This document shows, in pieces, positions 11,216-21,902 of a stretch of DNA of 64,000 bases. The position numbers and the translations under genes are program-made. This DNA is from Bimastos eiseni (taxonomy: Eukaryota > Annelida > Clitellata > Crassiclitellata > Lumbricidae). The stretch spans positions 1,606,107 to 1,670,106 of the forward strand of contig OY365808.1 of assembly GCA_959347315.1 (NCBI GenBank), written 5' to 3'. Under the pieces are notes generated by a model, which searched no databases, had not been told where the DNA came from, and saw only the letters and a list, made by a program, of their open reading frames with translations. How positions within the stretch are numbered: the stretch's first letter is position 1; every line of letters starts with the position of its first letter.

Positions 11216-12340
11216 TATGGAATATGTGGAATGTAATTACTGCAGAATAGAAACAATGAGTTTATTTAATTTCTTGCGTCACAGAACTCTTGTCTGGGTA
11301 TCAAGATCATATAGATTATCCTAAATGTATGATTATTGAGATATCAACGGTCATTTCAAATGTCTGGTTTACAAATAAAAAATATAATTTGGCCGTCTTT
11401 TTACACACCTTCAAAATGTTTTTTCTGTTTTTATATATTAATAACAACACAACGTGAATTAAATAAAGTTCCCTACACTGCCCATGTCCGTTATCAAACA
11501 AAAAGGCGTGCTGACGAAGCCATAATATGTAACCAGTTAAGACAATTAATACCCGCTGGTAGTAGAGGTCTACACGATCACGCATGCATGCATGCATACG
11601 TAAGCAAGTGTTAGTAGTCCTACTACAGACACGCACATAGTAATACTCACGTTGATGCATGCATAAACGCACCTACATGCTTGCAAAGATGTAAACGCAC
11701 ATCTTTTCATACATCCATGCTATTAATCTAAGGGTTTTCCATTCTGTTTAAATCGATGATGGGCGTGAAGAGTGTGGTAAGCTTCATCACTACTTGCACT
11801 CAGGGAGTGCCAATCCCAAGATTATATAGAGAAGGAGCAAGAGGTGTCTAAAATGGCGTCTATTGATCTGTTATCTAAGGATATCATTTTATATCGGGCA
11901 AGGTCGCTGACGTCGATTTCTTCTCTCTTCATTTCTTTCTTGCGATATTTCTTTCACATGCTGTTAACGTTATGTTTACTGTACTAGGCTTGCTATTTAA
12001 CTGTGTAGCCATATAAGTCAGTGGAAAAGCAATAGTGGTAATAGATTATAATTATATAGCGATTTGTACAGAGATCGAAGCCTTTAGTAGGTTAATCGCA
12101 TTCAAAATCTCGGTACTTGACGCAGAAAGCATGCCACATAAGAGCACCTTTGAAGATTAGACATAAATTGATCAAAGGAAGACGAAGTTTTTTGATATTA
12201 GATGCAAAGGGGCCATCCGCATATTACGTACGCATCGAAGGGAAGGGGTTTCTAATTTCGGCGATTTTGGGCACGGGTGTGTATTGTGGAAAGGGGTCCC
12301 AAAAATATGTATAATGTACGTACGCAAATATAGTTGCCTA
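11216..12340. other. No gene; small dispersed-repeat pieces
   Basis: 11570-11720 repeats the CACGCATGCATGC..GTATAGACGCAC-like end of the 8420-8900 family. 11840-11925 (GGTGTCTAAAATGGCG...GGCAAGGTCGCTGACGTCGA) recurs near 60525-60590 and 60950-61015. 12205-12330 carries TATTACGTACGCA and AATGTACGTACGCA direct repeats around a G-rich core, probably another MITE. The frames 11316-11672 and 11336-11614 overlap on opposite strands and have no domain. Confidence 0.45.
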
Positions 12341-12349
12341 ATTATGGTT

Positions 12350-12847
12350 CTAGGGCAATTCGTCGCAGGACAATTCGCCGCGGACAACTCGTCGCGGACA
12401 TTCCTAGCGGTCAATTATAATGTGAAAATGACGGTAAATGCATTACTGAATAACCATACAAATTCACCGCAATATTAGAACTGAAATATAATACTAGACT
12501 GTAAAGTTTTCAAACTATTTAGACCTAATATCACGCTTTAATGAAATATATAGGCCTACGCTTTAATAGGGCTCATGAAATCCTGAAGGTACCCTAATTG
12601 TCAACTAAATGTTAATATTTTTTGGGAAAAATCCTCTCCGAAATCGTTGACTTTTAGTAAATCGTTACGATGGGTTCACCGTTTAATCCATTAAATCGAA
12701 GAGAGCTATAACAACCAGGCATTGATACTATAGATACACTGATATTTACTGCGACGAATTGTCCGCGCCGAATTGTCTATTTTTTTCCGTCGAGTTATCC
12801 GCGCCGAATTGTCCTGCGCCAAATTGTCCTCGTCGAATTGTCCGAGT
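12350..12847. mobile_element. Foldback-like element with inverted GGACAATTCG arrays
   Basis: The left arm (12350-12400) has three plus-strand repeats of GGACAATTCGCCGC and variants. The right arm (12749-12847) has five copies in the opposite orientation (GCGCCGAATTGTCC). The arms enclose about 350 bp of AT-rich non-coding DNA. Inverted arrays of short direct repeats at both ends are characteristic of foldback elements. A target duplication could not be identified. Confidence 0.6.
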
Positions 12848-12964
12848 GCCTCAATGGCAGGCCCCAATAAATTTACTGGGTTTAAGTTAAGCTCAAGATC
12901 AGTTGGCGGTGGAAGGTTAAATCTAATCCAAGTCACGATTGAGAGGTCATTCGACTAAGTTACA

Positions 12965-13290
12965 TGTAGATGGTGTTTGGAATTGAGACGATGAGGGATA
13001 TAATTAGATAAGGAGTTGTGAATGAAGAATTCTTACTTTTTGGAGTGAATTTTACATGCAGACCCGGCAAATGGATGCTTAATCGAATAAGGAATTAATG
13101 ATGCACACGAGTTTCTTCCTTTCGGATCATAATAAAAGCTGTTGATTTCACGTGTCTGAATAGCTCAATAGGCTACCCGCGCTAAAATAATTTCGTCTTC
13201 TAGTCACCAGTTGCTTAGTTTTTTCGGCAGCACGTCTCTCGTTACAGAGGCATGGGTCACAGATTGAAGAACTTGTGGATGACGACAATC
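12965..13290 (+). repeat. Copy of the ~0.8-kb dispersed family, 5' part
   Basis: Begins GGTGTTTGGAATTGAGACGA, followed by GAGGGATATAAT, AGCTGTTGATTTCAC, GTTGCTTAG and GAACTTGTGGATGACGACA. The same order is at 46350-46440 (start only), 42740-42870 and 54690-54980. The family probably continues beyond the MITE-like insertion at 13400. Confidence 0.7.
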
Positions 13291-13399
13291 ACTCCGTTAG
13301 CAATGATGCGTTAATTGAAGACAGGTTCAACGAGACACAAACGACGCAGCAAATGGTGGATATCAACAACCATATTATCTGTAAGCCTATAGCGTGGAG

Positions 13400-13700
13400 C
13401 TTCTGCGGCCGAAAGTTCAACCTATGGACGAACATAAAAATTACTTCTGCGGCCGAAAGTTCGTTGTATATGTCTAAAAACTACACTAACTCTAACCCTG
13501 ACCCTAAGCGACTCTGACTATAATCGACCCTCACGATGCCTAATATGACCCTTGCGACCCTTGCGACGCATAATTTCATATTAAATTTTGAGGTCAATGG
13601 TAGCGCATGCGCAGGGTCTTTACGCGCTAACATTTTTATGGTTTCAGCCGAAGGAGTAAAATTTTCGTTTGTTATTGGGGCCTAAGATTCGGCCGCAGAG
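13400..13700. mobile_element. MITE-like element with CTTCTGCGGCCGAA termini
   Basis: CTTCTGCGGCCGAAAGTTC occurs at 13400-13418 and again at 13444-13462; its inverse TTCGGCCGCAGAG lies at 13688-13700. Between them are telomere-like CTAACTCTAACCCTGACCC and a palindromic GCGCATGCGCA (13602-13613). It interrupts a copy of the ~0.8-kb family. Target duplication not resolved. Confidence 0.5.
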
Positions 13701-13704
13701 GATT

Positions 13705-14470
13705 TATCCATCTGATCACGCATGATGAGGCATATATTATCTTAGAAACCTTTTAAGTGGTTATTATAAGCTTTATATAAATACGAACGGCGCATGAAAA
13801 ACAACATGGTTGCAAAGGTAAACAAAAATTATTACAGTGTTTCCGAGAAGAGACTTATGAATAAAGAGTAAAAATGATGGCTGGTGATCAACCCCACCAC
13901 TACACATAGTCTTGAAGTGCAGCTAGAAATGGAGGAGTTGAAGTCAATGAGCTTTGTTACCACAAAGAGCCATCAAGCATCAACTATCCGACCTAAGTTG
14001 ATCATTCAGCACCACGCCAGAATATTTCTTTACAAGACCCTAGCATTGAGTCAGAGATCTCTTATCTAAGATTTATGGCTATACAGATGTTAATGGTCAC
14101 TTCAAAGGTTATTACGAGTGATATACATGCAAGCCTGTAAATAACTTTAATTAAGTTTATTCTTTATTATTTCAGTCAACTATATATCAGCTGTCTAGTA
14201 TATAATACAGTAAAAGTACATCATTCTAAAAAAGTCACGCTAGATTGCCGTCTGTGGAATAACATGGTCACGTGGTCGTGTGCGTAAGAAATAGGAGGTC
14301 GTCTTAATTAGAGGAAAGAACCAATGAAAAGACGTCCAAGTGACACAAGAAATAATTGCCAAACAATGTCGTGTTAATTAAATTAACAATTGCTTCCTCT
14401 CTAAAAAAAGAATCAGCTGTCATCCGATGCTATCTGAACTGTGACGGAAATGAAGATTAGTGTGTGTTTT
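13705..14470. other. No gene recognised
   Basis: 13705-13810 continues the ~0.8-kb family (TTTTAAGTGGTTAT, TATATAAATACGAACGG). The rest is AT-rich with no supported frame. Confidence 0.4.
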
Positions 14471-14475
14471 GTTTT

Positions 14476-14580
14476 TTTAACGACACCGTTCCATAACAAA
14501 GATGATTTGGTGTCGCCCTCCTCCTTTCTCCAGGTTTGGGACTGGCACTGTCAGAACACGTACAGTGGAGGAGTTATGAA
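14476..14580 (-). repeat. GTCGTTAAACTG-family short element
   Basis: Minus-strand copy: AACGACACCGTTC at its 3' end, then GTCGCCCTCCTCCTTTCTCC and GGGACTGGCACTG on the plus strand. Confidence 0.8.
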
Positions 14581-14633
14581 GATTAGTATTGATGCGTTCA
14601 CATTTATAGAGGTCTGCGGGTAAACCATTTTTG

Positions 14634-14735
14634 CTACCCGACCCGTACCCGTAGCCACATACCGTTACCCGTACCCGTACCCGACCCATACTCAAATTCC
14701 CACCCGACCCGACCCGTACCCGCGGGTATGCCTGT
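14634..14735. repeat. (ACCCGT)n degenerate array, left
   Basis: About 100 bp of ACCCGT/ACCCGA units ending CCCGTACCCGCGGGTA. A similar array with the same ending is at 15381-15497. Confidence 0.85.
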
Positions 14736-15380
14736 AACCGTGACATCTTTAGATTGCCCTGTCATAGTGTTGTTGCCTACTAAGAATTCTGATGTTGTCG
14801 TTGCAGTAGCAATGACAATTACAACAGCGTCAGTGACAGCAATCATGGGGTAGTGATGGCGGCGGAAGCAGGAGAAGAAGGAGCAAGTAGAGGAGGAGAA
14901 ACGAAAGGAAAAGGAGAAGGACGGAAGCTAGAGAAGTGGTAAGTGGAGGAGAGAAAAGAAGAGGGGAGAAACGCTAGGTCGTTCTGATGATAAGGGTAAT
15001 CAACATACTTGGGAATTCCGTCTCGAACGTAAACCAGGGAAACATTTCGAACAAGACACTAATAACTCCAGTAAGTGTAGATAGGATGAGTGGTGTATAT
15101 ATATATATATATATCATTAAAATATACATATTAAAGCCATCAAGTGTGTCGTTTTGCTGAGCTGGGTGATAGAGGAAAGAACCAGCGGGTACTCTCGTCA
15201 TCAAGAAGGAGTGGCGAGAGTGGAACCCGCGACAGGAGGAGAAAGCATATTACATGCAGGTACATAGTATTTTGATTTCGACTGTGCCAGTATATCTATA
15301 ATAATGTAATTAAGCCTTTGATGATATAGAATTTACCTATATGTTTAATGGTGACATTGTAACTCTAAAACCTGACCCCT
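14736..15380. other. Interval between the two ACCCGT arrays
   Basis: About 650 bp with a GA-rich strand-biased part (14855-14970), a short TA tract (15098-15114) and no gene. It could be the body of an element whose ends are the two arrays, but the arrays are direct rather than inverted. Confidence 0.4.
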
Positions 15381-15497
15381 TAACGGGTAAAATAGGGTAT
15401 ACCCGTACCCGTGATTATTCTACCCGTACCCGATCCGACCCGTAAAATACGTACCCGTACCCAACCCGTACCCGCGGGTACCGGTCGGATACGGGCA
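15381..15497. repeat. (ACCCGT)n degenerate array, right
   Basis: Same unit and same CCCGTACCCGCGGGTA ending as the array at 14634-14735, in the same orientation. Confidence 0.85.
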
Positions 15498-15499
15498 GA

Positions 15500-16520
15500 G
15501 GTGTAACAAGGTTTTGAAAAGTGGGGGGCATAATTTAAAAAAAATCTGGTGGACAGATAACAAACAGTGCCTTTTTCGACACATTTACAACTTTTACTGT
15601 AATATATAATTTACTCACAAAGTGAAATGAATTCATCTTTTATCACCTTTCATGCCAGTTTTGAAATATAGAAATTACCAGAAAATACCACGATCACGAA
15701 TGCATACAAGGTACGACGTGTAATATGCCAAAATAGAGTTTGAATTTCTCAGTGATCGTACGAAGTTACAAACAACCGAAGCCATGATAGTACGACTCCT
15801 ACAGTGTTACCCCTGCCCTAAATTTAATTACCTTCAAGTTGTGATCACATTTTCAACGGTTATTGTTTTGCATGCCACGGTACCGACAACAATCTGTTAA
15901 ATCCATATGAAGGGACGAATGCATTACACGTCATAATTTTACACAAATCCATTCAATTAAGTCCATGTAAAATTAATGCCCGTCGACCAAAGTTTCCACA
16001 CGTATAAAGTGTGCCTGGCCAAGAATAATTAATGTAAATAGAAACCCTTCTTCATGTAAAAATCATTAAAGAAACTGTAGGATGCATGAAAATACATGGA
16101 ATTTCTCTTCTCGTTAGAAAAATAATGCGAGAGGAACATAATATTGACTCTCACTCACTTGGGTTAAGAGCGACGTCAACGGTATAAGTAGGAAACAAAA
16201 TATAAATCAGACAGTAATATAATACTGCCTATTTAGACACCTTTTAAGTGCTAACTCATAGTGCTACATATACACAGGAATTATCGAAGCGTTAATTCCA
16301 TCGCAACTACGCAATTATCAACACCGCTGTGTCATAAGAATATCGATATGCGTCGTGCTAGTATTTGTCTCCAGTCTTGGGACAAATACAGTCACAAGCA
16401 GCGCATTTAGACCGCCTGTGCACAGATTGACAGTAAAGTGGCTGCAAGAAATTGCTCTTATACGGCAAATGACCAAGAACACTAGCCTTTTCGGAAACCA
16501 ATCCCATGACCGTTCCTTTA
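15500..16520. other. No gene recognised
   Basis: AT-rich DNA. A short AGACACCTTTTAAGTGC motif near 16230 belongs to the widespread AAACACCTTTTTAACGC terminal motif family. Confidence 0.4.
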
Positions 16521-16670
16521 AGACCAAGACCGACGAATTCGAGGCCAAGACCAAGACCGATGGTCCGAGACCAAGACCAAGACCAAGACCGATGCATTCG
16601 AGACCAAGACCAAGAACGCAGTTTTCCAGTTTCGAGACCGTCTTGAGACCAAGACCGCGGTCTCGAGACC
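16521..16670. repeat. (GACCAA)n degenerate hexamer array
   Basis: About 150 bp of GACCAA/GAGACC units. It keeps overlapping frames open on both strands (RPRPRPRP and LGLGLGL), which are repeat artefacts. Confidence 0.9.
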
Positions 16671-16689
16671 ACATCCCTGCAGTAAATAT

Positions 16690-16930
16690 TACCCTTACAC
16701 GGAAAGAAAATGGAACAAGTCGAAAATTCTGTTACCTCGGAGCAACGATTGCAAATGATGCAATGTGTCTTGTAGAAACAAAAAGAAAATATCTATGGTG
16801 ATAAATGCCTTCTATAAAAAAAAATTAGACGCCGACAACGAGAAAGGTCACGCAAAAGAGAACTGACCCCCAACAAAGAACAATAATTGAGAGCAGAATG
16901 GAAGGAAGAAGATTATAGGAAGACAGAGAC
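16690..16930 (+). pseudogene. LINE fragment, RT C-terminal family as at 1330
   Basis: RKFCYLGATIANDAMC is the KFKYLGSxITNDGxC block that precedes the ETWTL region in this family; 16885-16925 reads ESRMEGRRL, the basic tail block. The middle is deleted and frames are broken. Confidence 0.65.
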
Positions 16931-17263
16931 TCATGTTCTTGGATGATGAATGAAGAAAAATCGCATAATCGCATGAACAACGGATCCAAGTCATCAACAA
17001 TGACGTCGTCTGGTCGGTAAACTATAGCCCTATAGACTAACAATAGCCTGGACAAGGCAATTATAGTTGACACTGACCGAAATTTCCGAACTTTATGCAA
17101 CAATTTGCGAAAACTTTCCATTTAATAATGTATGCGAAAATATGCGAAATCGCATAATCGCATAAACCACGGGGCCCTAGCTGTCAGTAATGGCTGATGA
17201 CAAATACCATTTAAACACTTACCCCTAATTTAATTCAAGTCTGCACTCTTGTAGGATTACCCG

Positions 17264-17350
17264 ACACTCTGGTAGAGCCAGCCTCAAGCCTGGATAAAGG
17301 AGGAGGGCGACGCTATTGATCTTTGTCATCACACATTGTCGTTCAACTGA
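17264..17350 (+). repeat. GTCGTTAAACTG-family short element
   Basis: Contains CTCAAGCCTGGATAAAGG, GGAGGGCGACGC and CACATTGTCGTTCAACTG. Confidence 0.8.
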
Positions 17351-17354
17351 AACT

Positions 17355-18474
17355 ACGGCTGGAATAGGGTGGATATGAATTTGGTCTTCCATAGGATTTA
17401 ATGAAACCATAAGCAACGGCGCACACTAAGCATTAACACACTAGCTATGAAGTAAGCTTCAAGTTTTGCGATGTAATGACCCCGTGTCCATGGCCTTTGG
17501 AATCGTCCATTGCTGATTCGAGGGTGTCAGGGTATAGTGAAATTGTAATAATGAGCCTGTAAGTCACTGCGTTGTGACAGCGATAATATCGCTGCGAAAT
17601 CGGTGATCAGAGTGTAAAAGGCGTGTAACGTACGGTGCAGCATTGAATAATCCGGTGTTTAAAGACATAATATTAAGTCTATAATTATCATAGCAGTTAA
17701 GGTCGATATTATCATATTTAATTTCTTACTTCCTATGTTCCAGACCCTAATTCAGACCAATCAAAACTCGTGTTCCTCAATACGGTGACAAAAGTTTAAA
17801 ACCCCAAAAAAATAGGGAGGGACAAAGAGACGAATACTAGAACTTAAAGACTTCCTTTACGTTAGAGCTGCATCGATATCCCTCTCAGTAATTATGTCGA
17901 TACCCAATATTGTATCTTCGTTTGTTGAAAGAGAAATAATAGTTCTTTTTGTATATTCGTTAAACGAAGATACAGTACAATAAGTAGTGACACTCCCGTA
18001 CCTCCATCTCATTAATCTGATAGCAGAAAAGTTAATTTCCAGGAAATACTGTCAGATACTTCAGTTTAGTACATGATTTTATAACACTAATTTAATTTAT
18101 GAGTCCTGACCAACGAACGCATCCTGAATATAACACATTTTTATGAAGTACATAAGTATGAATAACAAAAATTTTATTAGGTTAAAATAATAGTCGTTGC
18201 ACACCAATGAATATAAGAAGAATTTTATGTTTCCTTTTCATTCCGTTATAAACAAAATAATAAATGGTAATAGAGGTGTTGATTATTAATTATATTTAAT
18301 TAGAGTCAATTACTGATTGAACGAAAGTTGCCAATATATATATATATAAGCTGGGGACAACAGCAAGTAAAAGGTGTCTAAATGACTTTGAATAACTAGG
18401 TGTTTAAAGACAACTCGCTGCCGTCGGTCAAGTTACTTGTGGTGACTGTGAATGTATATTAATTTACATATTAA
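17355..18474. other. No gene recognised
   Basis: AT-rich DNA; a GGTGTTTAAAGACATAATATT motif at 17655 recurs near 18397 and 26970 and belongs to a small dispersed family. TA tract at 18333-18350. No coding sequence. Confidence 0.4.
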
Positions 18475-18690
18475 TAAATTTATTTCATTTATCATTTTCT
18501 TTCATTTTAAAATTTATTCGACAATCGAAAGTACAAGTTACATGAGATCTGTATAACAATAAAACCTTGACATTGCACCGGAGACCCAATTGAAGACAGA
18601 GGGTCCCGCATACTCGTTGCTCGGGCCCCAGAATAAGTCGTGTACATAGTAGTTTGGTATAGAGAACAAAAGGAGAGTTGCAGAAAGAGC
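18475..18690 (-). repeat. LINE 3'-UTR-like fragment
   Basis: On the minus strand it carries GGGACC..AATTGGGTCTCC and ends GAATAAATTTTAAAATGAAA. The segment at 35585-35770 has the same plan (GGGACC..AATTGGGTCCCC...GAATAAAC plus tail). This looks like the 3' end of a CR1/L2-type LINE; no RT sequence is attached. Confidence 0.45.
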
Positions 18691-19084
18691 AGACCATGAA
18701 TGAGATAACAATTGAACACTAGAAATAGGACACTGATCAGCAACCTGCTGCAGACCGATAAGTCTACAAAGACACCGCGAGCCGAATCAAACCATCGTCA
18801 CCGATTATCTTGATCGTCCTGCGTTGGAATATATTCGTGGCATCGCCCACAGCTTATCTTTACATGTCTAGCTGTAAACGTTTTGCTCACGTAGAACATT
18901 GTGCAAAACGATAGATGAACGATATATTTGTAGCCTACTTTGACTTAAAATATGCTTTGATTTATATTGTGTTGTGCTTCTCGTAACCGCGGTAATGATC
19001 GACAAGGCAATGAATCACACATTGCGCGCGCGATTATTGAAGGAAACCGATAGGAATAATAAGAAGACAACACAGGGAATGATT
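18691..19084. other. No gene recognised
   Basis: No repeat family or coding signal identified. Confidence 0.3.
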
Positions 19085-19275
19085 GAGTCCCATTTCGAGA
19101 TCATACTTACTTCTAAAAATACAATTGAGGGTGGAATGGTGGAAGAAGGGCAGGAAGAAGATAGAGCATCATGTTATTGAAATGAGCAATGAACGAAGGT
19201 CATAGCAAGCTGAAGAAAAGTCATCACGAGTGGTTACTGGAACGATGAAGCTGAATAGGAAGGCAGACAACCAAG
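19085..19275 (+). pseudogene. LINE RT C-terminal tail fragment
   Basis: NTIEGGMVEEGQEEDR matches the IEGRMEGKRSRGRQRK basic tail of the family at 1330 and 61095, followed by an eroded tail. Short, so lower confidence. Confidence 0.45.
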
Positions 19276-19507
19276 AAATTAAGTCTGATTTGCTACAGAG
19301 TATACGCATAACCGTGGATTTTAGAAAATATAATGGTCGATAATAAACACCTTTTTAACGCTTTTATCTGAGGTTATTTAATGTTACGGTTTAATAACGT
19401 TTGAAATTTGAATTTAGACTTCTAAGTAGGATAAAACATTGCTATCAGTAATGATTGACGAGAAGCACCTATGAGGTTATTCATATTTCCACTCTTGTAA
19501 TAATGAG

Positions 19508-19595
19508 CTGGCACTCTGGTAGAGCCAGAGCACAGCCTGATTAAAAGCGCAGCGCTACGATAATGATCCTTGTCATCACACAGCGTCGTTAAACT
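19508..19595 (+). repeat. GTCGTTAAACTG-family short element
   Basis: Contains AGCCAGAGCACAGCCTG, CATCACACAGCGTCGTTAAA. A 3' AAACACCTTTTTAACGC motif lies upstream at 19349. Confidence 0.75.
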
Positions 19596-19744
19596 TCGAC
19601 TATTACGACTAGATACATCTACACTATAATTAAGGATCCTCATTCTAATACCAGTGGATGAGGTGAAAATATTTTTTAAAAATCCACGAATGGACAGAAA
19701 TCTTGTGGTACAATACATAATTAATTTTGTCGTTGTAAGCATAA

Positions 19745-19910
19745 CATTCTATAGTTATCGTCATCATCACTATAGTCACTGCCGTCACTGTCAGGATAGC
19801 GGTCAAAGTTATCGCGGTTGTCATCGCCAGCGTTATTGCCGTCGTCACTATCGGCGTCATCATCATTGTTATCTTCGTGGTCATCGTCATCATCCTAGTC
19901 TTTTTCATCG
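19745..19910. repeat. Imperfect CATCGT/CGTCAT low-complexity tract
   Basis: Degenerate trinucleotide-rich DNA. The His-rich and Thr/Met-rich frames across it on opposite strands are artefacts. Confidence 0.8.
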
Positions 19911-19919
19911 TCACCAATT

Positions 19920-21229
19920 GACTGTAATCGGAATAGGCAATTATTCAGAGGCCAATGTAAAGAACTCACTTTCAAAGTTAATGGAGACTCGTCACTCACC
20001 AAAAATAGAATTCATTCAGAGAATTATTATCAAGAAAATGAGCATGGTTTATGTGTAGCAAATATCGTTGCTAATGCGTAGCGTAGGACATGACGACGTC
20101 GACCGATTTTGCCGCAAGATGTCGTTAAACTGAAAATCATAAAACTGCTAAAAGGAAAATAATGGATCGAGAAAACATTAGACTGCTATAATCCAGTCAC
20201 TATTAAATTATACAAATAGTACTTTTAAGAATGTAAAGATAACGGTTGAATAAGTCACAAGAGGACTTTAAACATTAAGAAATTCAGTGTATGTCTTAAA
20301 CACCTTTACAGAGCTGTCAATGACTTTATTAATATGAAATGGTAACAAATAATAGTGTATTTCAATGCAACATTGTAACGACATCTTATAGCAACGCAGG
20401 CTGTTGACGTCTTCAGAATTAGTTCAATTTCAGTTCAATTTCATATATGTGACTCGTCAGCACGAAACCAGTCACATGTATACGAACTATTTTTTCCTGT
20501 TTTTTGCACCATCCTGAAGCTGCTAGATTTACCTTTCCAAAACCGTTTTCAGCTAGTTTATGCCTTGCATACAACCAAAGTTATAGAATTTCCAGTGTGA
20601 CCATTTACGTAAAGTGCTATTCGAGAAAACTGCGTGCAAAGTTTAGGCATATTATTTTTATAATCTCCTTAGCAACGGCTATTGTTTTTGAACCGATTTT
20701 ACTGAAATTTGGCACCATTGCAGCTGCAGGTATTGCAAATGTACTGTCGAAATTTGGTGTAGATATCTCAAGTAGAAACAAAGTTATTAAAGTTATTCAA
20801 GTTGACCAACGAAAAATCATTGAAACTAAATGTCAATTTTATTACAAAAGTCTCAAATTCCGAGAGAGGTTAAGCAGCTGTTACCTGCTAAGGAATTAGA
20901 TATTGCAATACAGTAATGGATAAAATTAACATCCATATAATAAAAACACAGAAATAAAATGACAGTTTATTCCAGTCACACTATGTATTCAGCGTCAACT
21001 GGCAAAGACACTGGTCTTCTGCCACCACCACCTAGAGTTTAAGATGTACCAGGAACAGCTGATCCTGAATCACCACAGGATGATGTGCTTCCTTTGTGTT
21101 CTGGGTCCCTGTGGAAACATGATCTAACCCTTCAGTCGACCATCTGCAAGTGTTAAAAGGTCTTCTACATCGTGTCGTCCAGTTTGGCGATCGGTGGCTC
21201 TGGATCGTCAACGGATGTAGTAGCTTCAT
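19920..21229. other. Intergenic, one unassigned open frame
   Basis: 20075-20140 and 20375-20420 are short GATGTCGTTAAAC-type copies in opposite orientation. The frame 20504-20899 (131 codons, plus) has a hydrophobic centre but no recognised domain or neighbour support; I treat it as chance or repeat. 20960-21230 is not repeated elsewhere in the window. Confidence 0.4.
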
Positions 21230-21318
21230 TTTAACGACACTGTTTGATAAAAAAGATTAGTGATGTCGCCCTCCTCCTTTATCCAGGCTTGGGACTGGCA
21301 CTGCCAGAGTACAAGCAG
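21230..21318 (-). repeat. GTCGTTAAACTG-family short element
   Basis: TTTTAACGACACTG, then GTCGCCCTCCTCCTTTATCC and TTGGGACTGGCACTGCC on the plus strand: a well-preserved inverted copy. Confidence 0.85.
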
Positions 21319-21339
21319 TGGCGGAGTTATAAAGGAATT

Positions 21340-21480
21340 GATGTATTTTTGTCCATTCTTCTTTTCGGCTCTGTTTTGTCCAAGGCGTCGTCTTCGAGTT
21401 CATGTGTAGCAACAGGCATTCACATTCGTCCATGGATCTACAACAAAAAGACAAATCTTATGTATACAGTCTAATACTAA
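21340..21480 (-). pseudogene. Degenerate partial copy of the last exon of the 21903-25887 gene
   Basis: Minus-strand ATAAGATTTGTCTTTTTG, TTGTAGATCCATGGACGAAT and GTGAATGCC align with exon 4 of the neighbouring gene (CAAGATTCGACCTTTTG, TTGCAGATCCGTGGAAGGAA, GTGATGTGTCC), corresponding to KIRPFVADPWKEVMCP. Further on, GAAGACGACGCCTTGGAC parallels GAGGACAAAGAACCCTTGG. An in-frame stop follows the DPW block. It lies about 430 bp beyond the intact stop codon in the same orientation. The flanking sequence shows no other exon remnant that can be defended. Confidence 0.65.
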
Positions 21481-21902
21481 CAGACGTTTAAGAGCCAATT
21501 TTTTTATAGAAATTAAATATAACAATCCGAATAAAATTTATGACAAAATTTTAGATCTAAATTATAGAGGAAATAGAGAATATAAGCTAGCCGGAAAGGC
21601 AGTCATTAGTGTGAAGCATTAGCAACTTCATATCTTAGCCTCGGCATATCAGAGCGGGACAAATCTTCTCCCTCACCGTCTCACCTTCCTAGCGATAGTG
21701 GGCAATCAGTGAAATCGTCATAGCTTAGTTGGTAATGAGGTGCAGGCGGAGCAGAATTATTGATGCAAATCTCTGCCCTAGAGGAGATTTGAATACTTAA
21801 CCCTCGATTGACAACCCAGCACACAAACCAAAACACAAGCGAGCTCACCCACATAATAACAATGAAACAATATTTAGAATATATAAAAAGTGAATTAGCA
21901 GG

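Noticed and set aside
16355..16801. 148-codon plus frame and two minus frames across it
   Set aside because: Kept open by the GACCAA hexamer array; only the last 30 codons are LINE-derived.
19645..20058. His-rich plus frame (metal-binding-like) and Thr/Met-rich minus frame
   Set aside because: Low-complexity CATCGT DNA; composition explains both.
20504..20899. 131-codon plus frame with a hydrophobic segment
   Set aside because: No recognisable family, no splice partner, AT-rich; could not be separated from chance.
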